This document shows positions 25,412 through 33,585 of a stretch of DNA of 64,000 bases, piece by piece. The notes under the pieces are model-generated. The model worked only from the letters and a program-made list of their open reading frames with translations, was not told the origin of the DNA and did no database searches. The translations under genes were made by a program, and so were the position numbers. The stretch lies in assembly GCF_003367705.1 (NCBI RefSeq), contig NZ_CP031425.1, positions 310,001 through 374,000 on the forward strand. The letters are read 5' to 3'. Positions within the stretch are counted from its first letter, which is position 1; each line of letters opens with the position of its first letter. This DNA is from Microbacterium foliorum (lineage in GTDB: Bacteria; Actinomycetota; Actinomycetes; Actinomycetales; Microbacteriaceae).

Positions 25412-25750
25412 TCATCGCCCGCGGATCTCGAGGTTCTCCGACGCCCAGGTGCCGAGCTGGTCGAGGATCGGCAGCAGTCCGCGCCCGCTGTCGGTGAGGG
25501 CGTACGAGACCGCGACGGGCGGTCCGGGGTCGACGGCGCGGGAGACGAGGCCTGCATCGGCGAGCTCTGCGAGGCGGTCGGAGAGCACGGTGTCGCTGAT
25601 GCCGGCGACTCCGCGACGCAGCGAGACGAAGGTCGACGGGCCGCCGCCGAGCGAGGAGACGATCATGCCGTTCCAGCGTTTGCCGAGCACGCTGAAGGCC
25701 AGGGTGACGGCGGCGTCGCACACGTGACGCTCTTCGTCGATCTCGGCCAT
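25412..25750 (-). CDS. HxlR-family transcriptional regulator
   Basis: 112 residues with the HxlR winged helix: conserved Cys11 near the start (H-V-C-D-A-A-V-T-L-A-F-S-V-L-G-K-R-W), F-V-S-L-R-R-G-V-A-G-I-S, and L-S-D-R-L-A-E-L-A-D-A-G-L-V. In several HxlR proteins this Cys senses electrophiles or aldehydes. It is divergent from the NAD(P)H oxidoreductase with a palindrome between them, the usual redox-sensor layout. Confidence 0.92.
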   Translation of the reverse strand: MAEIDEERHVCDAAVTLAFSVLGKRWNGMIVSSLGGGPSTFVSLRRGVAGISDTVLSDRLAELADAGLVSRAVDPGPPVAVSYALTDSGRGLLPILDQLGTWASENLEIRGR

Positions 25751-25756
25751 GCGACC

Positions 25757-25790
25757 ATCATACCTGTGCTACGTTAACGCGAGTCGCTAA
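25757..25790. promoter_or_regulatory. HxlR promoter and palindromic operator
   Basis: On the minus strand TATGAT (25762-25757) ends 6 nt before the hxlR-type ATG, predicting a leaderless mRNA. TTAACG-CGAGT-CGCTAA (25774-25790) is a near-perfect palindrome upstream of both genes and is the best candidate binding site for the HxlR protein. Confidence 0.6.
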
Positions 25791-25827
25791 GAAAAACAGA
25801 GTGACTACGCAAACGAAAGGCAGTCTC

Positions 25828-26481
25828 ATGTCCCTGTTCCGTCTGGATGCCAGCATCCTTCCCGCGTCGTCCGCCAGCCGTTCGCTCGCTGACCTCGTCG
25901 AAGCCGAGTGGACCGCATCGCACCCGGACTCCACGGTCACGCGCCGCGACCTGGCCGCAGACCCGGTGCCGGCGACGGCCTGGGCGGATGCCGTGACCGG
26001 CGGCTTCGTCGACGAGGCCCAGCGCACTCCCGCTCAGAACGAGGCGCGCGCCCTCGGCACCACCTTCGCCGACGAGCTGATCGGCGCCGACGCGCTGCTG
26101 TTCGCCGTGCCGCTCTACAACTACGGGGTCTCGCAGCACTTCAAGACCTGGTTCGACCTGGCCTACACCGACCCGCGCATCGACCCGCAGGGCACGGCGC
26201 TGCGCGGCAAACCGGCGACCCTCGTGACCGTGCTCGGCGGCAACTACGCTCCCGGAACGCCCAAGGAGGGATGGGACCACTCGACCGGATGGCTGCGTCG
26301 CGTGCTCGAGGACGTCTGGGGCCTCGACCTGCGCGTCGTCGAGCGTCCGTTCACCCTCGTGGGTGTCAACCCGGCTCTCGACGCCTTCGCCGACACCGCC
26401 CGCGAGCTCAAGGAGAACGCCGAGGAATCGGCTCGCGTCTACGGCCGCGAACTCGCCGCTCTGCGCGACCGGGTCGCCTGA
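25828..26481 (+). CDS. NAD(P)H-dependent FMN oxidoreductase (flavodoxin-fold, azoreductase type)
   Basis: 217 residues from ATG 25828, chosen for the GAAAGG site 8 nt upstream; an in-frame GTG at 25801 is less likely. Flavodoxin-like features include S-x-S-R-S near the phosphate loop (A-S-S-A-S-R-S, about 15-21) and P-L-Y-N-Y-G-V-S-Q-H-F-K-T-W-F-D near 101-116, a hallmark of AzoR/FMN-dependent NADH-azoreductases. Such enzymes reduce quinones or azo compounds by two electrons. It is divergent from the HxlR regulator, which probably induces it under electrophile stress. Confidence 0.9.
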   Translation: MSLFRLDASILPASSASRSLADLVEAEWTASHPDSTVTRRDLAADPVPATAWADAVTGGFVDEAQRTPAQNEARALGTTFADELIGADALLFAVPLYNYGVSQHFKTWFDLAYTDPRIDPQGTALRGKPATLVTVLGGNYAPGTPKEGWDHSTGWLRRVLEDVWGLDLRVVERPFTLVGVNPALDAFADTARELKENAEESARVYGRELAALRDRVA

Positions 26482-26513
26482 CCCCGGCATCCGGGGGCCT
26501 GGCGCTGGTACGT

Positions 26514-26565
26514 CTGCAGGATCAGAGCACGGATGCAGGACGGAACACGGCGTCTGATCCTGCAG
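26514..26565. terminator. Inverted repeat after the oxidoreductase gene
   Basis: Perfect 13-bp arms CTGCAGGATCAGA (26514-26526) and TCTGATCCTGCAG (26553-26565) around a 26-nt loop, 33 nt after the stop. It could be a terminator or an independent small repeat. Confidence 0.5.
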
Positions 26566-26650
26566 CCGTGCCTCGGTCCTGCATTCGGCGCAAGACCCGG
26601 ACCATCGATCGATCGACCGAGGACGGTCGGAGGCCGAGGACGGTCGGAAG

Positions 26651-26737
26651 AACCGGGATCAGGGTCGGGATCAGGATCGGGATCAGAACCGGGATGAATC
26701 GGGACCAGGATCAGGGTCGGGATCAGAACCGGGATGG
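26651..26737. repeat. Degenerate tandem repeat (GGATCAG / GGTCGG)
   Basis: About 87 bp built from GGGATCAG, GGTCGGGATCAG and AACCGGGATG blocks; a block of about 28 bp occurs twice, near 26657 and 26708. It is non-coding, between the oxidoreductase and the histidine-kinase stop. Confidence 0.7.
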
Positions 26738-26744
26738 ACCGAGC

Positions 26745-27860
26745 TCAGGCGAGCGGACCGGGCAGCGGATGCGGCAGCCACACCGTCGCGTTCAACCCGC
26801 CGCCGCTGCGGGCCGTGAGCACGAGCGATCCGTCGTGCGCCTGCGCGATGTGGTGCACGATGGCCAGCCCGAGCCCGACGCCTCCGTGATCGTCGTCGCG
26901 GGTGCGCTCGGAGCCCCGCTGGAAGGGCTCCGCCAGGATCGCGACCCGATGGGCGGGAAGCACCTGCCCGGTGTTCTCGACCACCAGCGCGACGGCCTCC
27001 GGCAGCGCGTGCGTGCGCACGGTCACGGTGCCGTCGGCGCGCAGATTGTGCACGATCGCGTTGTGCACGAGGTTGGTGATCAGCTGCTGCATCAGCGCCG
27101 GTGACCCGAGGACGTTCGCCGTGTCGCCGCTCACATCGATCGTCACCCCGCGCCGCTCGGCGAGGGGGAGCAGCGTCTCGGCGGACTCCTCCGCGAGCAG
27201 TGACAGCTCGAGGGGCTCGCGGGTGAACATCCGCCGCTCGGCGCGGCTGAGCATCAGCAGGGCCTCGGTCAGCTCGATCGCCCTCGTGTTGACCTCGTGC
27301 AGTCGGTCGATCAGCGCATCGACATCGCGCTCGGGGGCATTGCGCGCGACCTCGAGCATCGTCTGCGAGATCGCGAGCGGCGTGCGCAGCTCGTGCGAGG
27401 CGTTGGCGGCGAACCGCTGCTGCTCGGCGATGTGGGCCTCGAGCTGCTCCAGCATCGAGTCGAAGACGTCGGCGAGATCGCGGAACTCGTCCCGCCGTCC
27501 CTCGAGCGCGACGCGGTGCGAGAGCGATCCCTGCGCGGCGAGCTGCGCCGCGCGTCCGATGCGGTCGAGCGGTGCCAGCATCCGCCCCGCGATCATCCAG
27601 CCTCCGAGCAGGCCGATGGCGAGCAGCACGAGCAGCATGATGATCGCCGCCGGGATGAACGCCCGGATGAGGTCGGAGCGGTTGGGTACGAACGACTCGG
27701 TCCTCACCACCTCCGGCACGTAGCGCAGGAGATAGAGGGCCACCGCCGTGAGCAGTCCGACCGCGGAGACCACGACGACGGCCGCATAGCTCAGCGTGAG
27801 CTTCCAGCGGGCGCTCGTGCCGCGGCGCCTGGGCATGCGGATCGGGTCAGCCATCGGCAT
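26745..27860 (-). CDS. Sensor histidine kinase
   Basis: 371 residues. Two membrane helices (about 22-46 and 68-90) enclose a short sensor loop of about 20 residues, so sensing is probably in the membrane. HAMP follows (about 90-145), then the dimerisation box A-S-H-E-L-R-T-P-L-A with phospho-acceptor His156, the N box (N-L-V-H-N-A-I-V-H-N), and G-G-V-G-L-G-L-A-I-V for ATP. Its start overlaps the response-regulator stop by 14 nt; an alternative ATG lies 6 nt in. Partner: the regulator at 27847. The short loop resembles intramembrane-sensing kinases of cell-envelope stress. Confidence 0.93.
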   Translation of the reverse strand: MPMADPIRMPRRRGTSARWKLTLSYAAVVVVSAVGLLTAVALYLLRYVPEVVRTESFVPNRSDLIRAFIPAAIIMLLVLLAIGLLGGWMIAGRMLAPLDRIGRAAQLAAQGSLSHRVALEGRRDEFRDLADVFDSMLEQLEAHIAEQQRFAANASHELRTPLAISQTMLEVARNAPERDVDALIDRLHEVNTRAIELTEALLMLSRAERRMFTREPLELSLLAEESAETLLPLAERRGVTIDVSGDTANVLGSPALMQQLITNLVHNAIVHNLRADGTVTVRTHALPEAVALVVENTGQVLPAHRVAILAEPFQRGSERTRDDDHGGVGLGLAIVHHIAQAHDGSLVLTARSGGGLNATVWLPHPLPGPLA

Positions 27861-28518
27861 CCGCCCCGATGCGATAGCCGACGCCGGGCACCGTGAGGAT
27901 CAGCCAGGGCTCGCCCAGCCGCTTGCGCAGCGACGAGACGGTGATGCGCACGGCGTTGGTGAAGGGGTCGGCATTCTCGTCCCAGGCGCGCTCGAGCAGC
28001 TGCTCGGCGCTGACCACGCCGCCGCCCGCATCGACGAGCACTTCGAGCACGGCGAACTGCTTGCGGGTGAGGGCGACGTACCTTCCGTCGCGGAAGACCT
28101 CGCGACGGAAGGGGTCGAGCCGCAGCCCGGCGACCTCGAGCACGGGAGGGCGGGCGCGCTGCCGTCGGCGGTCGAGGGCGCGCAGCCGTAGGACGAGCTC
28201 GCGCAGCTCGAAGGGCTTGGTCAGATAGTCGTCGGCCCCGATCTCGAAGCCCGTCGCCTTGTCGTCGAGGCGGTCGGCCGCGGTGAGCATGAGGATCGGG
28301 ATGCCGCTGCCCGACGCCACGATCGAGCGGGCGACGTCGTCTCCTGAGGGACCGGGGATGTCGCGGTCGAGCACCGCGAGGTCGTAGGAGTTGACGCTGA
28401 GCAGTTCGAGGGCGGTGTCGCCGTCGCCGGCGATGTCGGCGGCGATCGCCTCGAGGCGCAGCCCGTCTCGCACGGCCTCCGCGAGGTAGGGCTCGTCCTC
28501 GACGATCAGCACGCGCAC
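27847..28518 (-). CDS. OmpR/PhoB-family response regulator
   Basis: 223 residues. Start set at GTG 28518 (VRVLIVEDEP) with GGGAG 8 nt upstream; longer forms would add an unlikely basic leader. Receiver domain 1-115 with phospho-acceptor Asp51 and Lys near 100 (Y-L-T-K-P-F); C-terminal winged helix from about 125 with L-T-R-K-Q-F-A-V-L-E-V-L and V-R-I-T-V-S-S-L-R-K-R-L. It forms an operon with the histidine kinase and is divergent from a VanY-like carboxypeptidase, a likely target. Confidence 0.93.
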   Translation of the reverse strand: MRVLIVEDEPYLAEAVRDGLRLEAIAADIAGDGDTALELLSVNSYDLAVLDRDIPGPSGDDVARSIVASGSGIPILMLTAADRLDDKATGFEIGADDYLTKPFELRELVLRLRALDRRRQRARPPVLEVAGLRLDPFRREVFRDGRYVALTRKQFAVLEVLVDAGGGVVSAEQLLERAWDENADPFTNAVRITVSSLRKRLGEPWLILTVPGVGYRIGADADG

Positions 28519-28568
28519 GGCAGGACTCCCATGTGTCCAGAGCTTACGCATCCGGATATATCGCGAGC

Positions 28569-28586
28569 GTATGCAAAACGGCATAC
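28569..28586. promoter_or_regulatory. GTATGC-N6-GCATAC palindrome in a divergent promoter
   Basis: A perfect 6-bp inverted repeat with a 6-nt spacer lies between the two-component operon and the VanY-like gene. Spacing suits a winged-helix response regulator; binding is inferred. Confidence 0.5.
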
Positions 28587-28621
28587 GGTGTCGCAACAGC
28601 CGCGCTCGTTGACTGAGTCGC

Positions 28622-29230
28622 ATGAACACACGCTCCGCCCTCGGCCGTCATCGCCTCGCCCTGCTGCTCTGCGGCGCACTGGTCGCCGTCGCGATCACCG
28701 CATCCGTCATCCTGATCGGTCAGCAGCCGCTGGACTCGGCATCCGCCGCGCCGCAGCTCTCGGCCGACTCGCTCACCGACGCCGACGGTGTCATCCGCGA
28801 GGAGGACGCGGTGTCGGTGTTCGACGAGGTGCCGGCCGTGACGAACCTCGACCCGGCCCTTCTCGCCGCGGTGCGTACAGCCGCGAGTGCCGCCGAGCTC
28901 GACGGGGTGCGGATGCAGGTCAACAGCGGCTGGCGCTCGGCGGCCTATCAGCAGGTGCTTCGACAGGACGCGGTGGTCGAGTACGGCTCCGAGGAGGAAG
29001 CGGCTCGGTGGGTGGCGCCGCCCGAGAACTCCGAGCACGTGTCGGGAGACGCCGTCGATCTAGGACCACTCCCTGCGCAGGACTGGCTGGCGCAGCGAGG
29101 CGCCGAGTTCGGCCTCTGCCAGATCTACGCGAACGAGCGCTGGCACTTCGAGCTGCGCCCCGCCGCCGTCGCCAACGGCTGCCCGCTGATGTACGACGAC
29201 CCCACCGCCGACCCGAGGACCCAGGGCTGA
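28622..29230 (+). CDS. VanY-like D-alanyl-D-alanine carboxypeptidase (M15)
   Basis: 202 residues. A signal peptide or anchor helix spans about 11-33. The M15/LAS zinc site is complete: H139 and D146 in S-E-H-V-S-G-D-A-V-D, H175 and the catalytic Glu172 in E-R-W-H, plus the S-G-W-R-S motif at 102-106. It would trim terminal D-Ala from peptidoglycan stem peptides outside the membrane. Divergent from a response regulator/kinase pair, recalling VanRS control of VanXY-type enzymes, but no vanHAX ligase genes are present, so glycopeptide resistance is not implied. Confidence 0.9.
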   Translation: MNTRSALGRHRLALLLCGALVAVAITASVILIGQQPLDSASAAPQLSADSLTDADGVIREEDAVSVFDEVPAVTNLDPALLAAVRTAASAAELDGVRMQVNSGWRSAAYQQVLRQDAVVEYGSEEEAARWVAPPENSEHVSGDAVDLGPLPAQDWLAQRGAEFGLCQIYANERWHFELRPAAVANGCPLMYDDPTADPRTQG

Positions 29231-29302
29231 CCGCGTCGCCGGCACCACCGTGCGGAACCCGGTGCGTCGCCGGCCGCCGCGCCGGCGACCCTGCGGAACC
29301 CC

Positions 29303-29382
29303 GCCCGCCGATGAGCCCCGCCCGCCGATGAGCCCCGCCCGCCGATGAACCCAGCCCGCCGATGAACATCGCCCGCCGATGA
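29303..29382. repeat. 17-bp tandem repeat, five copies
   Basis: GCCCGCCGATGA starts at 29303, 29320, 29337, 29354 and 29371, exactly 17 bp apart, with variable 5-bp linkers. It lies between the convergent VanY-like and glycosyltransferase genes and is not in a supported reading frame. Confidence 0.85.
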
Positions 29383-29397
29383 GGTCGGGGCTCTCCG

Positions 29398-30222
29398 TCA
29401 GGCTGTCGTGCGGCGGTAGCCGCCCTCATGCGGTTCGACGGCTCCGGCCCGCACGAACTCGTCGATCCAGCCGCCCATCGGCCACTCGCCCCAGCGGTCG
29501 GCGAACAGCGCGCCGTTGCGGAGGATGTCGTCGAGATGGCGCCACGGCGGGGCGCCGGCCGGGTGCCACTGGTGATACGCATGCGCGCCGCCGACCCAGT
29601 GCAGCGGGATGCCGAGCGATCGCGCTCGACGGCCGAGATCCGTGTCCTCCGCGCCGTAGCCCTGGTAGCGCTCGTCGAACCCGCCCAGACGTCGCCATGT
29701 CGTGGGCGTGAGGGCGAACGACAGCGACCAGAAGAGGTCGTACTCCGCGGCGGACGCCGTCTCGATGACTCCGTCGGCGGGACTCGGGCGCACCGGATGC
29801 GGCCGCGTGGCCGAGGCGAGATCGTCGGGGGATGACGGGCGCTGGACGCTCTCGAGGTACGTCACCGGTCCGCAGAGCAGCCCGTCGGGGTGGGTGCGCG
29901 AGGCCTCCACGTAGTGCTCGAGCAGGCTCGGCCCGGGAAGGCAGTCCACGTCGAGGAAGACGAGCAGGTCGACGCCCTCCGCCAGCGCCCTCTCGGCGGC
30001 CGCATTGCGTGCGGCGCCGACGCGCATGCCGTCGGATCCCGGAGGCACGTGGACGTGCAGGGCACCGTCGAAGGCGGCCGGTTCGGAGAGATCGAGCCAC
30101 GCCTCCACCCGGACGATCTCGAGTTGCGGTGTCGTCGCCTCGCGTAGGAACCGGCGCTGGCGGTGCAGGTGCGCGAGACGGTTCTCGGATGCCGGGGTGA
30201 TCACGCCGATCCGTGTGGTCAT
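29398..30222 (-). CDS. Glycosyltransferase, GT2-like (GT-A fold)
   Basis: 274 residues from ATG 30222. The donor-binding acidic motif is L-D-V-D-C near 96-100, and the C-terminal galactosyltransferase-like segment has F-D-E-R-Y-Q-G-Y-G-A-E-D-T-D-L-G near 190-205, where E-D is the likely catalytic base region. An H-x-W-H-P motif follows. No membrane segment. It overlaps the upstream glycosyltransferase gene by 4 nt (ATGA) and is the last gene of the left arm of the glycan cluster. Confidence 0.88.
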   Translation of the reverse strand: MTTRIGVITPASENRLAHLHRQRRFLREATTPQLEIVRVEAWLDLSEPAAFDGALHVHVPPGSDGMRVGAARNAAAERALAEGVDLLVFLDVDCLPGPSLLEHYVEASRTHPDGLLCGPVTYLESVQRPSSPDDLASATRPHPVRPSPADGVIETASAAEYDLFWSLSFALTPTTWRRLGGFDERYQGYGAEDTDLGRRARSLGIPLHWVGGAHAYHQWHPAGAPPWRHLDDILRNGALFADRWGEWPMGGWIDEFVRAGAVEPHEGGYRRTTA

Positions 30223-31232
30223 GACGCCGCCTCCTCGATCGCGGCGGCGGCCCGCGCGGCCGCGCCCGTCACACCCCACCCGCTCCAGTCGGGGGTCGAT
30301 GCGGCGGCCCGCTCGATGAGATCCACGACCTGCGCGGGCGACGAGTCCGCCCATCCCGTGCACGCGTAGCTCTGCTCGTGCAGCACGCGGCCGGTGTGCT
30401 CCTGCTCTCCGAACGGGCGGTCCTGGGCGAGTACGACCGCGCGCGCTCCCGCGGCCGCGAGGTCGGCCACGCCGTTCTGACCGGCGGCGCTCACGACCAC
30501 CGTCGCCCGACACAGCAGCGGCCACACGTCGTCGACGCGGTCGTCGTCGCCGGCGCCGGCCGTCTCGACGATCCAACCGCGCGCGCTCAGCCGAGCGATG
30601 GTCTCTGCCAGCCGTGCGGGATCGAGCGTGCGGCTGAGGAAGAGCACGCGCCGAGCATCGCCGTCGTGGTCGCCCGCACGGTCGCGACCGTCGTATCGGG
30701 AGATCGCGCCGACGCGGCGCACCTGCTCGTCACGATCGACGAGCTCCCGTGCGTCGATCGTGCCGTCGGCCCAGGGAGCCACGATCCGGTCGGCGAGGTC
30801 GTAGCCGAGCCGATGCGGAGGATCGGTACGGTCGCCCGGCTGTGCGAAGACGACCGTGGGCACTCCGAGGAGCCGGACGAAGGCGGTGACCTCGACGCTG
30901 ACGTCGACGACGAACGCCGACACCGGGGTGCGCGCGATCCACTCGGCGATGGTCGCCAGGCGCTGCTGATGACCGGGGTGGGCGATCGGCGCCCAGTGCA
31001 GCGCACCACCTGCGGTGACATCTCCGAGCTCGTGCGCCTCGCGGCGCACCCCGTCGGACGCGGTCACCGGCCCGGAATCCGAGGGCAGCTGCACCCACGC
31101 TGTACGCTCGTCGAGGGTGCCGGGGCGCGGCAGGCTCGAGAAGACCGTCACGTCGTCGAGGAGATGAGGGCGGATGGCCTGCATCCGTGTGACATGTCCC
31201 CATCCGTGGTGATGCACGTACCAGCCGATCAT
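30219..31232 (-). CDS. Glycosyltransferase, MurG-like (GT-B fold)
   Basis: 337 residues. It opens with G-W-Y-V-H-H-H-G-W-G-H-V-T-R-M, the G-x-G-H-x-x-R type acceptor-site motif of MurG-like GT28 proteins, and near 245-285 has V-S-A-A-G-Q-N-G-V-A-D-L-A-A-A-G followed by D-R-P-F-G-E-Q-E-H-T-G-R, the nucleotide-sugar site. Cytoplasmic or membrane-peripheral. Overlaps both neighbours by 4 nt, so the left arm is tightly coupled. Confidence 0.85.
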   Translation of the reverse strand: MIGWYVHHHGWGHVTRMQAIRPHLLDDVTVFSSLPRPGTLDERTAWVQLPSDSGPVTASDGVRREAHELGDVTAGGALHWAPIAHPGHQQRLATIAEWIARTPVSAFVVDVSVEVTAFVRLLGVPTVVFAQPGDRTDPPHRLGYDLADRIVAPWADGTIDARELVDRDEQVRRVGAISRYDGRDRAGDHDGDARRVLFLSRTLDPARLAETIARLSARGWIVETAGAGDDDRVDDVWPLLCRATVVVSAAGQNGVADLAAAGARAVVLAQDRPFGEQEHTGRVLHEQSYACTGWADSSPAQVVDLIERAAASTPDWSGWGVTGAAARAAAAIEEAAS

Positions 31233-32404
31233 GCGCCGACCGCCCCGACCGTCTCGTCGGCGCCGACCGTCTCGCCGGCCCTGATCGGATCTCCCGCGCG
31301 TGCCGCACCCTGCGCGGCCATCGAGAGCACGCGTTCGATCTCGCGGTGCCGTCTCGCGACCGAGTGGCGGGCCGCCGCCCCCGCGCGCACGTGGTCACGG
31401 GTCGTGGCGGACTCCGAGCCGCGCGAGAGCACGGTGGCCGCCCGCGCGAGGGCGTCCACGTCGCCGGCGGGCACGACCGTGCATCCGGGGAGTCCCGCCA
31501 GGACCTCACTCGCACCGCCCGAATCGAAGGCGACGACGGGAGTGCCGGTCATCAGGGCCTCGGCCATCACGAGCCCGAACGGTTCGGACCACACGGGCGT
31601 CACCAGTGCGACCGACGATGCGCCGACCAGGTCGCAGAGCTCGGGCTGTCGCAGTGCACCCAGGTACTCGATGCCGTCGCCGAGGCGGGGCTGCACCTCG
31701 CGCGCGAAGTACTCGGGGTCGCCGATGCGTCCGGCGATCCGCAGTCGTGCGCCGGCGCGGCGGGCGGCCTCGATCGCGAGATGCGGGGCCTTCTCGGGGA
31801 CGATGCGTCCGAACCAGACCCAGCCGTCGCCGCCCGCGCCCCGACGCCAGTGGCTGCTGTCGACGCCGTTGGGGAATACGAACGCGTCGACGCCCTCTGC
31901 CGACCACGCGCGTGCCGTGTACTGGCTCACCGCGAGGAATCGGTGCGGTGCCGAGCCCGGTAGCGAGCGAGCGGCCTTCACCATCTCGGGGAGGGGCGGC
32001 GTGTGCAGGGTCGTCACGACCGGGACACCCGAATCGCGGCTCCAGAGGATCGGATCGCTGTGCAGGCTGTGGTTGTCGACGACGTCGACGCGTCGGCGGG
32101 GCTCGGCGAGCCGTCGTCGCACGCGCGCGAACGCATCCGTCATCCGCCGGCGGTGTCCGACCGGGTTGTCGGAGTCCGAGACGTCGCCCGCCCGCTCCCA
32201 CCGCGGGCTCGGCAGCAGGAAGTCGGCCGTGCCGCCCAGGAAGTCCGACCCCTCGGCCGCACACAGCTCGACGTCGTGGCCTCGGCGGCGCAGCCAGCGC
32301 ACCCGGTTCCAGACGACGGCCTCCAGTCCGCCCGCGTGCGGCTGGCGGAGCGGATGCCGCTCCGGCGCGACGACCAGCACGCGGAGACGCTGCACCGCGC
32401 TCAT
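31229..32404 (-). CDS. Glycosyltransferase family 4
   Basis: 391 residues from ATG 32404, overlapping the previous stop by 4 nt. GT-B fold features: N-terminal H-A-G-G-L-E-A-V-V-W-N, middle F-G-R-I-V-P-E-K-A-P-H-L-A-I-E-A, and the GT4 signature P-V-W-S-E-P-F-G-L-V-M-A-E-A-L near 300-315 with E-x7-E. It transfers a sugar with retention from a nucleotide donor. The last 30 residues are low-complexity and probably disordered. Confidence 0.92.
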   Translation of the reverse strand: MSAVQRLRVLVVAPERHPLRQPHAGGLEAVVWNRVRWLRRRGHDVELCAAEGSDFLGGTADFLLPSPRWERAGDVSDSDNPVGHRRRMTDAFARVRRRLAEPRRRVDVVDNHSLHSDPILWSRDSGVPVVTTLHTPPLPEMVKAARSLPGSAPHRFLAVSQYTARAWSAEGVDAFVFPNGVDSSHWRRGAGGDGWVWFGRIVPEKAPHLAIEAARRAGARLRIAGRIGDPEYFAREVQPRLGDGIEYLGALRQPELCDLVGASSVALVTPVWSEPFGLVMAEALMTGTPVVAFDSGGASEVLAGLPGCTVVPAGDVDALARAATVLSRGSESATTRDHVRAGAAARHSVARRHREIERVLSMAAQGAARAGDPIRAGETVGADETVGAVGA

Positions 32405-33585
32405 GCCGAGACCTCGGCCATCACGCTCGAGTAGAGGCGGGCATGGGCGTCGCGCACGGCCTGTCGTTCCGCGAGGCGCTCCGAGCGCCGCCGCGCGAGC
32501 CGGCCGTCGTCCGGGAACACGGCCGCTGTCGCGCGGGCGAACGCCACCGCGTCGGCGAGCGTGCGGGGGTCGTCGAGATCGATGACCGAGAACTCCGACG
32601 GATGCTGCGAGCGGATGTGCCCGACATCCGTCCCCGCCACAGGGACCCCCAGGTCGTAGCAGAGCTCGACCCATCCCGAGTGGGTGCCATGTCGGTAGGG
32701 GAGCACGAACAGGTCGAGGCCGCTCAGCCACTGCTCGACGTCGGCATCGCTGAGATACGGGGTGCGCCGCACCTGCACCGCCGCGCTGTCCTGCGCGGCC
32801 GCGGTCACCCGCGCGGCGACCTCGTCATCGCGGACCCGCTCGTTCATCAGCACCTCGAACTGCGCACGGTTCTCGAATCCGTCGAGCAGCCGCGCCGCGT
32901 CGACCACCGCCCGGACGGCCCGCTCGGCGTCGATGTTCGGACGCAGATCGCGCAGGTGCATGCCGACGCGGATGCCGTCGGCGGTGCGCTGCGCCGGCGA
33001 GACGGTGCCGTCGGTGAGTGTCGGGTGCGGCACCACCAGGCTCGGGCGATGCCAGCGTCGATCGATCTCGGCCGCCGCCGTGCCTGTGAGCGTCACGAGT
33101 CGGTCGGCCGCGGGGATGATCACGTCGAGCAGTTCGCGATACGGCTCCTGGTCGACGAGCTGCGGGTTGTCGAGGTCGTGGACCGTGAAGATCACGGGGC
33201 GGCCGGCCAGACGGGCGGCGTCGAGGCCGGCGCGCACCTCGGCGGGCGAGAAGGACTCGAGCCCGAAGTGCACGTGCAGCACGTCATACTCACGCTCATG
33301 CGCGGCGAGCCACCCGGGGGTCATCGCGACCGGCGGCCACCACTGCCCGGCGGGCGCTCCCGGCACCGGGGGGTCAGGGAGGACGCGGACGAGCTGCGGA
33401 TCGGCGATCGCGTGGATGTAGGGGTGCGCGGCAGGGATGGAGGCGACGCGGATGGGGGAGGTGATTGTACCGATGGAGGTCTTCCTTGCAGGGCTGGGCG
33501 CTCTGAATGCACGAGTCGACGGGGGCGGAGGCGCCGGAATGCAATGGGGTGAGGCAGAAAAGGGGGGAGGTATACGTTCGAACAA
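32401..33585 (-). CDS. Glycosyltransferase (GT-B), start codon uncertain
   Basis: The 394-codon frame begins at TTG 33585, but the first about 37 residues (Pro-rich) do not look like protein of this family; the recognisable N-terminus starts near T-S-P-I-R-V-A-S-I-P. No ATG, GTG or TTG occurs in frame there, although AAGGAAG lies at the right distance before ATC codon 38. Later features are sound: H-V-H-F-G-L-E, F-T-V-H-D-L-D-N-P, and Y-R-H-G-T-H-S-G-W-V-E-L near 315-327 in place of the GT4 E-x7-E region. First gene of the left arm, divergent from the WcbI-like gene and sharing its promoter region. Confidence 0.75.
   Translation of the reverse strand: MFERIPPPFSASPHCIPAPPPPSTRAFRAPSPARKTSIGTITSPIRVASIPAAHPYIHAIADPQLVRVLPDPPVPGAPAGQWWPPVAMTPGWLAAHEREYDVLHVHFGLESFSPAEVRAGLDAARLAGRPVIFTVHDLDNPQLVDQEPYRELLDVIIPAADRLVTLTGTAAAEIDRRWHRPSLVVPHPTLTDGTVSPAQRTADGIRVGMHLRDLRPNIDAERAVRAVVDAARLLDGFENRAQFEVLMNERVRDDEVAARVTAAAQDSAAVQVRRTPYLSDADVEQWLSGLDLFVLPYRHGTHSGWVELCYDLGVPVAGTDVGHIRSQHPSEFSVIDLDDPRTLADAVAFARATAAVFPDDGRLARRRSERLAERQAVRDAHARLYSSVMAEVSA

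Noticed and set aside
28622..29230. Vancomycin-resistance operon
   Set aside because: Only a VanY-like enzyme and a two-component system are present; no vanH, vanA-type ligase or vanX.
30378..32585. 735-codon frame opposite the glycosyltransferase genes
   Set aside because: Antisense to three genes with clear motifs and 4-nt overlaps; no recognisable protein features.
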